A stretch of DNA of 59,990 nucleotides from Curtobacterium sp. Leaf183 (GCF_001424385.1 NZ_LMPO01000001.1:1-59990); one strand, 5' to 3'; positions 42,147 to 50,885 are shown, counted from the stretch's first letter. The notes: generated from the letters alone by a model not told the origin. Program-made: numbers and translations.

Positions 42147-42977
42147 TCATGCATACCGCAGGTGGGTGACGTCCCCCACGGCGACGCCCCTGGTGGAGCC
42201 GTCTCGGTCCCGGATCGTGATGCGGCCGTCGTCGTCGATGCCGACCGCGTCGGCCTCGACGGCGGTGCCGTCGGGCAGTTCCAGCCGCACCCGCGCACCG
42301 ATCGTGCCGCAGCCGGCCCGGACGTGGGACCGGACCGTCTCGGCGGCCTGACCGCCCGTGACGAGCGCACCCACCGCCTCCTGGAGGCCCCGGAGGAAGT
42401 CGGACAGCACCGCGTCGGCCAGCTCCGGCGCTCCGTCCGTCGCGCCGGCGACGCGCAGCGACGTCGAGGACGGCGTCGGCAGCTGCTCGGACGGGATGGT
42501 GAGGTTGACGCCGGCGCCGACGACGACGGAACCGTCGGCTGCCACCTGGCAGAGGATGCCGCAGACCTTGCGGCCGTCGACGAGCACGTCGTTGGGCCAC
42601 TTCACCGCGACCCGGGAGGCTCCCCCCGCCCCCGCGACGGCGGTCCCGTCCGCGGGTGCGGGCTGCAGGGCCGCCTGCACGGCGTCGCGCATCGCGGCCC
42701 CGGCGACGAGCGGCAACCAGCCGCGGTCACGATCGTCCAGCGGCGCGCGGACGAGGACGCTGACGGCCAGTGCCCGTCCGGACGGGGCGGACCACGTGCG
42801 GTCGAGCCGGCCGCGTCCCGCCGTCTGGTCCAGCGTCACGACGACGCTGCCGTCGGGCAGGTCCGTCGCCGCGGCGAGGAGGTCGGCGTTCGTCGAACCC
42901 GTCACGGTCCGCAGGTCGAACGCGGCACCCCGGGACTCGACGACGGCGCGGGAACGCGGCAGGACGGGTGTGGACAT
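42147..42977 (-). CDS. birA: biotin--[acetyl-CoA-carboxylase] ligase
   Basis: BirA activates biotin and attaches it to the carrier Lys of the carboxylase. 276 residues, without the N-terminal winged helix of the E. coli repressor, so it is a class I ligase. Visible: TGSTNADLL, the biotin/ATP loop [29 protein letters not shown] and [11 protein letters not shown] with TACATT 7 nt upstream. Divergent from accD, whose complex it serves; the biotin acceptor is at 50,964-52,745. Confidence 0.94.
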   Translation of the reverse strand: MSTPVLPRSRAVVESRGAAFDLRTVTGSTNADLLAAATDLPDGSVVVTLDQTAGRGRLDRTWSAPSGRALAVSVLVRAPLDDRDRGWLPLVAGAAMRDAVQAALQPAPADGTAVAGAGGASRVAVKWPNDVLVDGRKVCGILCQVAADGSVVVGAGVNLTIPSEQLPTPSSTSLRVAGATDGAPELADAVLSDFLRGLQEAVGALVTGGQAAETVRSHVRAGCGTIGARVRLELPDGTAVEADAVGIDDDGRITIRDRDGSTRGVAVGDVTHLRYA

Positions 42978-42984
42978 GCACGCA

Positions 42985-42990
42985 AATGTA
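42985..42990 (-). promoter_or_regulatory. -10 box (TACATT) of birA
   Basis: TACATT on the minus strand lies 7 nt before the birA ATG in an AT-richer patch. Confidence 0.55.
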
Positions 42991-43039
42991 CGGGCAGGAG
43001 CCGTGGGGATCCTCCAACCGTGGGCTGTGCGTGCCCCGG

Positions 43040-43045
43040 TATGGT
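43040..43045 (+). promoter_or_regulatory. -10 box (TATGGT) of accD, leaderless
   Basis: TATGGT is followed by six bases and the accD GTG at 43,052. Confidence 0.6.
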
Positions 43046-43051
43046 GAGCGG

Positions 43052-44647
43052 GTGACTCAAGGCGACACCCCCGATCTCTCCACGACGGCCGGCCGGCTCG
43101 CCGACCTCCGCGTGCGCTACCACGAAGCCGTGACCGCCGCTGGCGAAGCCGCCATCGCGAAGCAGCACGCCAAGGGCAAGACCACGGCGCGCGAGCGGAT
43201 CGAGCAGCTCCTCGACGAGAACTCGTTCGTCGAGCTCGACGAGTTCGTCCGGCACCGCACGCACGCCTTCGGCATGGACGCCAAGCGGCCCTACGGCGAC
43301 GCCGTCGTCACCGGCTTCGGGACCATCCACGGGCGCCAGGTCGCGGTCTACGCGCAGGACTTCACCGTCTTCGGCGGCTCCCTCGGCGAGGTCGCCGGCG
43401 AGAAGATCATCAAGGTCATGCAGCACGCGCTGAAGACCGGCGTGCCGATCATCGGCATCCTCGACTCCGGCGGCGCCCGCATCCAAGAGGGAGTGGTCGC
43501 GCTCGGCAAGTACGGCGAGATCTTCCGCCTGAACACCCAGGCCTCCGGGGTCATCCCGCAGATCTCGATCGTGATGGGCCCGGCAGCCGGTGGCGCCGTG
43601 TACTCCCCGGCGCTCACCGACTTCGTCATCATGGTCGACAAGACCAGCCACATGTTCGTCACCGGCCCCGACGTCATCAAGACCGTCACGGGCGAGGACG
43701 TCGGCTTCGAGGAACTCGGCGGCGCGCAGACGCACAACGCGATCTCCGGCGTCGCGCACTACCTGGCCGAGGACGAGACCGACGCGCTCGACTACGCGCG
43801 CTCGCTGATCGGCTTCCTGCCCGACAACAACCTGTCCGACGCCCCCGCGTACGACGTCGCCCCCGAGCTCGAGACCACCGACGCCGACCGTGAGCTCGAC
43901 CTCGTCATCCCCGACTCCACGAACCAGCCGTACGACGTCACGCAGGTCATCGAGCACGTCGTCGACGACGGCGACTTCCTCGAGGTGCAGCCGCTCTTCG
44001 CCCCGAACATCCTGATCGGCTTCGGACGGGTCGAGGGCCGCACCGTCGGCATCATCGCGAACCAGCCGCAGGCGATGGCCGGCACGCTGAACATCGACGC
44101 CGGCGAGAAGGCCGCGCGCTTCGTCCGCTTCTGCGACGCCTTCGGCATCCCGATCCTGACGCTCGTCGACGTGCCCGGCTACCTGCCCGGCACCGACCAG
44201 GAGTGGACCGGGGTCATCCGCCGCGGCGCCAAGCTGCTGTACGCCTACGCCGAGGCCACCGTGCCGCTCGTCACGGTCATCACGCGCAAGGCCTACGGCG
44301 GCGCGTACATCGTGATGGGGTCGAAGCAGCTCGGCGCGGACATCAACCTCGCGTGGCCGACCGCCGAGATCGCGGTCATGGGCGGCCAGGGCGCGGTCAA
44401 CATCCTGTACCGCTCCGAGATCAAGCGTGCCGAAGAAGCGGGCGAGGACGTCGCCGCCGTGCGCTCCCGCCTGGCGAACGAGTACACGTACAACGTGGCC
44501 TCGCCGTACCTGGCAGCCGAGCGCGGCGAACTCGACGGCATCATCCAGCCGCATGCCACCCGCGTGTCCGTGATCAAGGCCCTCCGTGCACTCCGGGGCA
44601 AGCGCGCGTCGCTGCCGCCGAAGAAGCACGGCAACATCCCGCTGTGA
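43052..44647 (+). CDS. accD: acyl-CoA carboxylase, beta (carboxyltransferase) subunit
   Basis: A 531-residue carboxyltransferase of the AccD/PccB type. It moves carboxyl from carboxybiotin to acetyl- or propionyl-CoA, supplying fatty acid synthesis. [24 protein letters not shown] opens the N-domain; [12 protein letters not shown] and [13 protein letters not shown] line the acyl-CoA site; [14 protein letters not shown] and [15 protein letters not shown] belong to the C-domain. GTG start set by the leaderless promoter. It forms an operon with the epsilon subunit 10 bp on. Confidence 0.95.
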   Translation: MTQGDTPDLSTTAGRLADLRVRYHEAVTAAGEAAIAKQHAKGKTTARERIEQLLDENSFVELDEFVRHRTHAFGMDAKRPYGDAVVTGFGTIHGRQVAVYAQDFTVFGGSLGEVAGEKIIKVMQHALKTGVPIIGILDSGGARIQEGVVALGKYGEIFRLNTQASGVIPQISIVMGPAAGGAVYSPALTDFVIMVDKTSHMFVTGPDVIKTVTGEDVGFEELGGAQTHNAISGVAHYLAEDETDALDYARSLIGFLPDNNLSDAPAYDVAPELETTDADRELDLVIPDSTNQPYDVTQVIEHVVDDGDFLEVQPLFAPNILIGFGRVEGRTVGIIANQPQAMAGTLNIDAGEKAARFVRFCDAFGIPILTLVDVPGYLPGTDQEWTGVIRRGAKLLYAYAEATVPLVTVITRKAYGGAYIVMGSKQLGADINLAWPTAEIAVMGGQGAVNILYRSEIKRAEEAGEDVAAVRSRLANEYTYNVASPYLAAERGELDGIIQPHATRVSVIKALRALRGKRASLPPKKHGNIPL

Positions 44648-44657
44648 GCGCGCGCTG

Positions 44658-44912
44658 ATGGCCAAGCACGCAGCAGCCGTCCCCGCGGACGAGCCCGCGT
44701 CGGTCGCCGACGTGCGCGTCGTGTCCGGCGAGCCCACGCCGGAAGAGCTGGCGGCGGTCGTCGCCGTCCTGCAGCGCCAGGCCGACGAGGCGGCGGCGGC
44801 GGGTCGCGCACGCGTCGAGGCATCGCCGCGTGCGTCGTGGAACGCGTCGGCGCGCGGGCTGCGCGGGACACTCCCGTCGGGGCACGGGGCCTGGTCGCGG
44901 TCCCTGCGGTAG
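44658..44912 (+). CDS. accE: acyl-CoA carboxylase epsilon subunit
   Basis: An 84-residue actinobacterial AccE-like protein that stabilises the alpha-beta carboxylase. The conserved part is VRVVSGEPTPEELAAVVAVLQ (about 20-40), followed by an Ala-rich helix and a short basic tail with ASWNASARGLRG. ATG start 10 bp after accD. Position directly behind accD is typical. Confidence 0.88.
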   Translation: MAKHAAAVPADEPASVADVRVVSGEPTPEELAAVVAVLQRQADEAAAAGRARVEASPRASWNASARGLRGTLPSGHGAWSRSLR

Positions 44913-45094
44913 TCCGCACCGTCCTCGCCAGCACCCACGGCCCCCTTCCCCGGGATCGGACCAGCGTGCAACGATGTACCCCTCGGGTCCTCCACTCTGC
45001 GGGCGTTGCGCGGTGCACTTCCCGGTCCGTCTCCCCTCGGTCGGGGGTCATGATCCCGACGACGGCGTCGAAATGGTCGGAAATGTCCCCCATA

Positions 45095-45290
45095 ATGACG
45101 ACTGACACACGACGTGCCAGTCGGCATAGTTACTTGTGTTCGGTGTCCTTCTACGAAGAACATCGCCGGACGGTGGCCGACTAGGGTACGACGCCATCGT
45201 CCGCTGCGAGCCAGGGCGATATTCGGGTTGTCGCTCTGCCTCGGGTCGTGAACGGGCCGGTCGGGTTCTCCGACCGGCCCGTTCCCCGTT
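45095..45290 (+). ncRNA. candidate small RNA or leader-peptide transcript
   Basis: Boundaries are inferred: a CATAAT or TAGGGT box at the left, a factor-independent terminator at the right, and no downstream plus-strand gene. The enclosed 29-codon frame uses many codons ending in A or T, unlike real genes here, so I favour RNA over protein. No known RNA family was recognised. Confidence 0.25.
45250..45284 (+). terminator. strong hairpin terminator
   Basis: Arms 45250-45264 (GAACGGGCCGGTCGG) and 45270-45284 pair perfectly over 15 bp with a GTTCT loop, followed by CCCGTTT. Confidence 0.8.
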
Positions 45291-45320
45291 TCCGGCCGGG
45301 CGCGCGGTCCGGCGTTGCGC

Positions 45321-45564
45321 GCGAACGACACCACCGATGTCGTACGACGTCGACTTTGTCGCACCGCGCGCCGCCGTCCCCGCGAACGACACCACCGATG
45401 TCGTACGACGTCGACATCGTCGGGCCGTGCGCCGCCCTCCCCACGAACGACACCCCCGATGTCGTACGACATCGACATTGTCGGGCCGTGCGCCGCTGTC
45501 CCCACGAACGACACCATCGATGTCGTACGACATCGACATCGTCGGGCCGTACGACGTCGACCCT
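45321..45564. repeat. four 61-bp tandem repeats centred on a palindrome
   Basis: Units start at 45321, 45382, 45443 and 45504, exactly 61 bp apart, with a partial fifth core (CGTACGACGTCGAC) up to about 45575. Every unit has GTCGTACGAC at its centre (45339, 45400, 45461, 45522). In units 3 and 4 the symmetry extends to 18 and 20 bp (TCGATGTCGTACGACATCGA in unit 4). 61 is not a multiple of 3, so frames change between units and it is not coding. Confidence 0.95.
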
Positions 45565-45677
45565 GTCGCACCATGGGCACGCATGCCGCAACGCGAGCGT
45601 CCAGCTGCGGGACGTGCGGGGCAGAGACGCACCGGGCCTCCCGGCCACCCTCTCGCGACTCGGAGCCGGGTCCGCGG
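45565..45677. other. remainder of the repeat-bearing intergenic region
   Basis: Beyond the partial fifth repeat lies a small CCGGG/CCCGG hairpin near 45635 that could end the minus-strand kinase operon. Nothing else was recognised. Confidence 0.3.
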
Positions 45678-46733
45678 TCAGACGGATTCGTGCCGCGGGA
45701 TCTCGAGCCAGAGCGCGACGGAGTCGTCCTCGTCGCCGTCCTCGTCGTCGTCGTCCAGGTCGGCCCCGAGCGCCGCGGACTCGCTCGCCGCCAGGTCGAG
45801 GCGGAGCCCCACGACGCTGACCGCCGCGTCGGAGCCCTCGGGGACGGTCCGGACGATCACGTTGTCGGCGTCGTGGGCCTGGCGGAGCGCGTCAGCCAGG
45901 CGGAGGTGGATGCGCCGCAGGTCGTCCACCGGCAGTTCGTCGAGTCCACCGTCGTCGTGCAGCTGGACGACGGCTCCGCGGCGACGGAGGCGCATCACCT
46001 CGTCGCGGACGTCGTCCGACAGCAGGGACCGCCCGCGGATCTCGTCACGGATGGCCTGTTCGAGGTGCAGACACTCGGTGCGTTCGTCCTCGGTCAGGTC
46101 ACCGCACGAGTCGATGATGCGCTGGAGCATCGGCAGCGCCATCCGGGTGGTCTGGCTGAGGCGGAACTGCCGTTCGAACACGTGCGCGTCCTGCGCGGCC
46201 TGCCAGTCCGCCGTCTCCTGCTCGGCCCGCATGAAGTCCCGGGTGATGCGGGTCGCGCGGTTCATCGCGACGATGAAGGCCGAGGCGATCGCCACCCAGG
46301 ACAGACTGCCGATCACGCCGAGCTTGCTGAGGGAACCGGCACCGGCCCACGCGGCGACGAACACGGTGAGGAACAACACGCCGGCCCAGGCGAACGGTGC
46401 GCGCTGCCGGACGACGAGGATCACCATCAGCGTTCCGACCGCGGCGACCCACCAGGTGCCGTAGCCGGCCTCGTCGGACGGGTCGACCACGGGCGCGGCC
46501 ACGACCGGGACGGCGATGGCGGTCGCCAGGGCGAAACACGCGGACCAGACCGGCAGCACCGCCTCCCGCAGGAACAGGACCGTGGCGGTGGCGGCCGCGT
46601 AGAGGACCATGCTCGCGATGACCGGTCCCATGTCGCTCGCAGCAGGCAGCGCCGTCAGGGCGAGGACCAGGTGGTAGACGGAGAACAGCGCGGCGAGGCC
46701 GGTGGCGATGCCCGCCGGGACGGAGACCTTCAC
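45678..46733 (-). CDS. membrane protein paired with a sensor kinase (degenerate kinase-like)
   Basis: A 351-residue protein with five or six membrane segments (1-165), a long helical region (about 180-260, with TRMALPMLQRIIDSCGDLTEDERTECLHLEQAIRDEI) and a C-terminal mixed domain ending in an acidic run (DLDDDDEDGDEDD) and ALWLEIPRH. The layout follows the neighbouring kinase, but I find no phospho-His motif and no N- or G-box, so it is probably not an active kinase. The GTG at 46,733 overlaps the kinase stop (GTGA). Likely a partner that tunes the kinase (inference). Confidence 0.6.
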   Translation of the reverse strand: MKVSVPAGIATGLAALFSVYHLVLALTALPAASDMGPVIASMVLYAAATATVLFLREAVLPVWSACFALATAIAVPVVAAPVVDPSDEAGYGTWWVAAVGTLMVILVVRQRAPFAWAGVLFLTVFVAAWAGAGSLSKLGVIGSLSWVAIASAFIVAMNRATRITRDFMRAEQETADWQAAQDAHVFERQFRLSQTTRMALPMLQRIIDSCGDLTEDERTECLHLEQAIRDEIRGRSLLSDDVRDEVMRLRRRGAVVQLHDDGGLDELPVDDLRRIHLRLADALRQAHDADNVIVRTVPEGSDAAVSVVGLRLDLAASESAALGADLDDDDEDGDEDDSVALWLEIPRHESV

Positions 46734-47947
46734 TGCTCCCCCGCTCCTGGCGCTGGCCACGTCAGCACCACGCGGGTGCCGGAGCCCGGCGCGGTGTCGA
46801 TCCGGGCGGCGCCACCGGCCGATGCCACCCGTTCGAGGATCGACCGACGGACGCCCAGGCGCTCCGCGGGGATCGCGGCCTGGTCGAAGCCCACTCCGTC
46901 GTCGCCGACCTCGATGCGGACGACCCCGGCGGTGTGGTCCACGGTCACCCACCTCGAGGCGGTCGGTCCCGCGTGCTGGACGCTGTTGACGGCCGCCTGC
47001 AGTGCTGCGGACGCCAGTGCATCGGCCACGGCGGCGGGGACCGTCCTGGAGGAGATCGCACCGAGCCGGACGGTCACGGGGACGGCGAGCTCGTCGACCG
47101 CCTGGGCGATCCGCGCGCGGAGCTCCGCCAGGCGCACGGGTGGGACGTCCTCAGGCGTGTCCCCGGCGGCGGCGAGGTGGTCGATCGCGTTGCGGGCCAT
47201 CCGCGCGGAGAGCATCCGGCCGTCGGGGGTGTCGGCGCGGGCGGCGGACAGCAGCGTGGTGAGGACGCTGTCGTGCACGATGGCGTCCACCTGGATGCGC
47301 TCGACCTCGGTGGCGTGCTCGCGGATGGCGTGCGAGTACCGGCGCACCGCGGTCGCCTGCGCCGAGTCGACCGCGGCCGCCGCGCGTCGGAGCATCACGA
47401 TCAGGGCGAGCGCGGCGCCGCCGAGGATCCCGATGAACACACCGTCGACGACCGCCCGGAGGACGCCCGCGTCACCACCGGCCGGGGTCAGGCGGATGAC
47501 CGCGTAGACCACCGGCACGACGGCCGTGTAGACCACCGCGCGCCAGGTCGCGAACCCCATCGCCGCGGCGACGGTCCCGACGTTGCAGATGAACCACGGC
47601 CACGGCTGCTGTCCGACGAGCGGGCGCTCGACCGTGAACGGCCAGACGACGAGCACGACGAGGAACAGCAGTGCGGTCACGATCTGCGCCGGCTGCACCA
47701 GCCGCGGGACGAAGACCGAGACGCCGACCAGCATGAAGGCCGCCGCGAGCGCCACCGGGAGCACGACGCCGCCGGTCACGTCGAGGAACCGCTGCTGGTT
47801 CAGGACGGTCGTGACGTTCACCGCCCCGAACCCGATGGCGAAGACCGCGAGCAGGATCGCGAACGCCCGCTCGACGGAGGCCTGGGAGACCGTTGCCCGC
47901 ACGTTGCGGGACGGGTCCACTCCGAACGGCGCGACCTCGGTCGTCAT
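46730..47947 (-). CDS. membrane sensor histidine kinase (NarL-type partner)
   Basis: A 405-residue kinase. Six membrane segments fill residues 25-190 with no large sensor loop, so it may sense the membrane itself. The candidate phospho-acceptor His225 is in VDAIVHDSVLTTLL, like HisKA_3 kinases. The HATPase domain has the N-box AVNSVQHAG (Asn321) and G1 box GDDGVGFD (about 348-355), then GSGTRVVLTWP. ATG start 59 bp after the response regulator and coupled to the kinase-like gene after it, forming a three-gene signalling operon. Confidence 0.85.
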   Translation of the reverse strand: MTTEVAPFGVDPSRNVRATVSQASVERAFAILLAVFAIGFGAVNVTTVLNQQRFLDVTGGVVLPVALAAAFMLVGVSVFVPRLVQPAQIVTALLFLVVLVVWPFTVERPLVGQQPWPWFICNVGTVAAAMGFATWRAVVYTAVVPVVYAVIRLTPAGGDAGVLRAVVDGVFIGILGGAALALIVMLRRAAAAVDSAQATAVRRYSHAIREHATEVERIQVDAIVHDSVLTTLLSAARADTPDGRMLSARMARNAIDHLAAAGDTPEDVPPVRLAELRARIAQAVDELAVPVTVRLGAISSRTVPAAVADALASAALQAAVNSVQHAGPTASRWVTVDHTAGVVRIEVGDDGVGFDQAAIPAERLGVRRSILERVASAGGAARIDTAPGSGTRVVLTWPAPGAGEQ

Positions 47948-48006
47948 CGGGTCACCGCCGATCGGGGACGGTCCGTGGGCTGGTCAGTGCCCGCTGCATG
48001 ACGGCG

Positions 48007-48723
48007 TCAGCGCCCGTCGCCGTCGGGGTCGAGTCCGGAGTCGAGGCCCGGCAGGATGCCGTCCTCGACCGCACGGCGGAGCAGGTCCACCTTGGTCGGG
48101 GCGGGGCGGCCCACCTCGACGTACTTCACGCGGATGCGGTCGAGGTACTCGCGGGCGGTCGAGTACCCGATGCCGAGCTGCTGGGCCGCGAGCTTGAGCG
48201 GCAGACCCGACGCGTAGAGGTGCAGGATCTCCCGCTCACGACGACCGAGCTGCGCCTTGGCGAAGTCGCGGTCGGCGTCGATCGCGCTCGCCCACTCGAG
48301 GTTGTTGAGCACGTCACCCCGCGCGACGGTGGCGACCGCCGCCATCACGGTCTTCGTGGCCGACGACTTCGGGATCACCCCGGCAGCCCCGGCCGCCAGT
48401 GCCTCGCGCACGTTGGCGACGCGGTCCGCGATGCTGTGCACCAGGACGGCCGAACCGGTGCCCTGGACGCCCTTGACGTTCTCGGTGACCGTCGAGCCGT
48501 CGCCGAGCGACAGGTCGAGGACGACGACGTCGACTTCGCGCCCGTCGAGGTTCGCGATGTACTCCGGCACGCTCGCCGCGGTGAGCACGACCTCGAAGCC
48601 CTCGTTCTGACAGGCCGCCTGGATGCCGAGCCGGACGGACTCGTGGTCGTCGACGATCGCGACGCGGACCGGTCTGGTGGTCAGCCCGGTCGTCCCTGTG
48701 GTTGTGGTCGTTTCTGCTGGCAC
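48007..48723 (-). CDS. LuxR/NarL-family response regulator
   Basis: A 238-residue two-domain regulator. Receiver domain (about 18-135): acidic pocket VDDH (25-27), phospho-acceptor Asp70 in VVVLDLSLGDG, the switch VLVHSIAD and the conserved Lys in VIPKSSA. The C-terminal HTH of NarL type is at about 155-225 (RREREILHLYASGLPLKLAA, then YSTAREYLDRI). The GTG at 48,723 has GAGAGG 6 nt upstream; an ATG at 48,771 would add 16 residues and cannot be excluded. First gene of the kinase operon; targets unknown. Confidence 0.87.
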   Translation of the reverse strand: MPAETTTTTGTTGLTTRPVRVAIVDDHESVRLGIQAACQNEGFEVVLTAASVPEYIANLDGREVDVVVLDLSLGDGSTVTENVKGVQGTGSAVLVHSIADRVANVREALAAGAAGVIPKSSATKTVMAAVATVARGDVLNNLEWASAIDADRDFAKAQLGRREREILHLYASGLPLKLAAQQLGIGYSTAREYLDRIRVKYVEVGRPAPTKVDLLRRAVEDGILPGLDSGLDPDGDGR

Positions 48724-48830
48724 GGTGACCTCTCGTTCCGACGGGCCCGGCCCCTGAAACCGGGTTGCCATCAGCAACCAAGGATACCCAGGTCGGACGG
48801 GGTTCTGACCCCCGACGCGACCAGTCTCCG

Positions 48831-50090
48831 CTAAGCGCTCGGCACGAGTCGAGCCACGGCCTCCATGTGGTGCGTGTGCGGGAACAGGTCGAAGGCCCGG
48901 AGTGCCTCGAGCCGGTAGCCGAGGTCGGCGAAGGTGGCGACGTCGCGGGCGAGTGCGACGGGGTCGCAGGCGACGTACACGACCTGCTCCGGCTGGAGAG
49001 CGGCGACCTGCACGACGACCTCGCGCCCGGCGCCGGCGCGCGGCGGGTCGAGCACGATCGTGCCCGCGCGGTACCGCTGCCGTTCGGCGGGGGTTGCCGT
49101 CGACGCGGTGCGGGCCAGCCAGCGGTCGACCCGGGCGGTCTCGGCACGCGCACCGATCCACTCGGCCAGGTTCTCCTGCGCGTGCTCGGTCGCCCGCGCG
49201 GAGCTCTCGACGCTCGTGATCCGCGCCTTCGGACCGATGAGGTCGCCGAGGGCGGCGGCCAGCAGCCCGACCCCGCCGTACAGGTCGAGGTGGGTGCCCT
49301 CCGGGTCGAGGCGCCCGCGGTCGACCAGGTCCTGCACGGCCTCGGTGAGCACCGCCGCCGCCGCGTGGTGCACCTGCCAGAAGCCGGTGTCGTCGACCTG
49401 GAACGTGCGGTTGCCGACCGTCTCGGTGACGACCGTCGGTGCCTGGTCGTCGATCACGAGGCGCGCGCCGTCGGCGTCGCTCGGCGCGAGGACGTCGACG
49501 ACCGAGGCACCGGGCATCGCGGCGCGCCCGAGCGGCGCGCTCTGCTGCACCGCGGCGGTCGCCAGCGGCAGCGACGAGACGGGGACCACGTCGTGCGAGC
49601 GCGCGGCGAAGGGACCGGCGGTGCCGGCCTCGTCGACGTGCAACCGCACGCGGGTGCGCCATCCGAGACCGTTCGCCGCGTCGTCGCCCGGCGCGGCCTC
49701 GACCACGACGTCGTGGCCGAGCACCTCGGCGAGGTCCATGTGGGCGAACCGCGCGAACGAGTCGACGAGGACGTCGTGCTTGAGCGTGCGCTGGTGGTCC
49801 AGGGCGATGTGCCCGAACTCGGCGCCACCGGGACGGACGGCGGGGTCGCGGTCGAGCCCGGCCTCGGGCCAGACGTGGTCGACGCGGTGCTCGCTCGGGG
49901 TGATGACGCTGACCGTGTCCGCGCGCCAGAACGACTTCTTGCGGTCCTCGGTCACGCGCGCCACGACCCGCTCGCCGGGGATGGCGTCCGAGACGAACAC
50001 CACGCGCCCCTCGTGTCGTGCCACCGAGATGCCGCCGTGCGCGATCCCGGTGACGTCGAGCTCGAGCAGCGTTCCGACCGATTCACCCAT
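48831..50090 (-). CDS. TrmA/RumA-type RNA (uracil-5-)methyltransferase
   Basis: A 419-residue SAM-dependent enzyme expected to make m5U in rRNA or tRNA. An N-terminal TRAM-like domain (1-60, ITGIAHGGISVARHEGRVVFV), an insertion region, then the Rossmann part: LDLYGGVGLLAAAL (motif I), VLDPPRAGAG (motif IV) and VYVACDPVALARD with the catalytic Cys. It ends LFPHTHHMEAVARL, a family hallmark. ATG at 50,090, only 14 bp from the divergent maf start. Whether it acts on rRNA or tRNA cannot be settled from sequence. Confidence 0.88.
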   Translation of the reverse strand: MGESVGTLLELDVTGIAHGGISVARHEGRVVFVSDAIPGERVVARVTEDRKKSFWRADTVSVITPSEHRVDHVWPEAGLDRDPAVRPGGAEFGHIALDHQRTLKHDVLVDSFARFAHMDLAEVLGHDVVVEAAPGDDAANGLGWRTRVRLHVDEAGTAGPFAARSHDVVPVSSLPLATAAVQQSAPLGRAAMPGASVVDVLAPSDADGARLVIDDQAPTVVTETVGNRTFQVDDTGFWQVHHAAAAVLTEAVQDLVDRGRLDPEGTHLDLYGGVGLLAAALGDLIGPKARITSVESSARATEHAQENLAEWIGARAETARVDRWLARTASTATPAERQRYRAGTIVLDPPRAGAGREVVVQVAALQPEQVVYVACDPVALARDVATFADLGYRLEALRAFDLFPHTHHMEAVARLVPSA

Positions 50091-50092
50091 GG

Positions 50093-50098
50093 TTCGAT
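50093..50098 (+). promoter_or_regulatory. -10-like box (TTCGAT) of maf, leaderless
   Basis: TTCGAT lies 6 nt before the maf ATG within the 14-bp gap between divergent genes, so the minus-strand promoter must overlap maf. Confidence 0.4.
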
Positions 50099-50104
50099 GG
50101 TCCC

Positions 50105-50884
50105 ATGCGTCTGTACCTCGCGAGTACCTCCCCCGCCCGACGTGCCCTGCTGGCGCAGTCCGGCATCGAGCCGGTGCTGGTGTCCCCGGGAGTCGACGAG
50201 GACGCCGCGGCCGCCGCCGAGACGGAGCGGCTCGGGCGCGCCCTGACCGGGCCGGAGCTCGTGTCCTTGCTGGCGGTCGCCAAGGCCACCGCCGTCGCGG
50301 ACGCCGCCGTCGCCGGGTCGCCCGTCGACGGCTTCGTGTTCGGCGGGGACTCCGCGTTCGAGGTCGACGGGCGGCTGTACGGCAAGCCGCACGACCCGGC
50401 GGTCGCCCGGGAGCGCTGGCGCCAGATGCTGGCCGCCGGCGGCGGGACGCTGTGGAGCGGGCACTGCGTCGTGGACCGGCGCCGGGACCTGGACCCGGCC
50501 AGGGGACGGACGGGAGGCCCGTCACCGGCCCGCACCGAGCCTCCCGTCCGTCCCGGTGCCGGTCCGGGGGCGTGGGTCGGGTCGATCGGCGACGTCGCGC
50601 CCGGCGGCTCCGCGCTCGTCGTCGACGGCGACCGCGTCGTCGCGGTCGACAGCGCGGTGCTCACCTTCGCCGACGACGTGTCCGCGGACGAGATCGACGC
50701 GTACGTGGCGACCGGTGAACCGCTCGAGGTCGCCGGGGCCTTCACGATCGACGGCCGGGCCGCGGCGTACATCACCCGCATCGACGGCGCACCGTCCGCC
50801 GTGGTCGGACTGTCCCTGCCGGTGCTCCGTTCGATGCTGCTGCGGGGCTTCGGTGTGGCCTGGCACGACCTCTGGGCACTGTAG
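50105..50884 (+). CDS. maf: Maf-family nucleotide pyrophosphatase with an in-frame repeat insertion
   Basis: A 259-residue Maf protein, a house-cleaning pyrophosphatase that removes modified nucleotides. It begins LYLASTSPARRALLAQSG, with the active site GGDSAFEVDGRLYGKPHDP (about 81-99) and later EIDAYVATGEPLEVAGAFTIDGRAAAYI. Family members are usually about 190-220 residues. The excess lies at about 127-160, a Pro/Arg/Gly-rich stretch (RGRTGGPSPARTEPPVRP) encoded by a perfect hairpin. It sits in a loop between conserved strands, so the enzyme may tolerate it. Confidence 0.9.
   Translation: MRLYLASTSPARRALLAQSGIEPVLVSPGVDEDAAAAAETERLGRALTGPELVSLLAVAKATAVADAAVAGSPVDGFVFGGDSAFEVDGRLYGKPHDPAVARERWRQMLAAGGGTLWSGHCVVDRRRDLDPARGRTGGPSPARTEPPVRPGAGPGAWVGSIGDVAPGGSALVVDGDRVVAVDSAVLTFADDVSADEIDAYVATGEPLEVAGAFTIDGRAAAYITRIDGAPSAVVGLSLPVLRSMLLRGFGVAWHDLWAL
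50503..50554. repeat. terminator-like inverted repeat inside maf
   Basis: Perfect 16-bp arms GGGACGGACGGGAGGC (50503-50518) and 50539-50554 around a 20-nt loop. The left arm shares 17 identical bases (50505-50521) with the hairpin beside purK at 31766-31782. Confidence 0.95.
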
Positions 50885-50885
50885 A

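Larger units (their letters stand above)
44913..45320. other. gene-poor intergenic region with lower GC
   Basis: No convincing gene. The stretch 45050-45190 is clearly less GC-rich than its surroundings. It contains a CATAAT -10-like box (45091-45096), a 29-codon open frame (45095-45184, MTTDTRRASRHSYLC...) with atypical codon use, another box TAGGGT at 45182, and then the strong hairpin at 45250. This may be a small RNA or leader transcript. Confidence 0.4.

Noticed and set aside
44913..45320. 6C RNA, tRNA or other known RNA in the intergenic region
   Set aside because: C-runs are present but not the paired six-C loops, and no cloverleaf can be drawn; only a general terminator is clear.
45321..45564. 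CRISPR array
   Set aside because: Units repeat over their full 61 bp and there are no unique spacers; no cas genes nearby.
45315..45600. Repeat-containing protein with MSYDIDIVGP-like segments
   Set aside because: The 61-bp period changes frame with each unit, so the apparent motif appears in a different frame each time.
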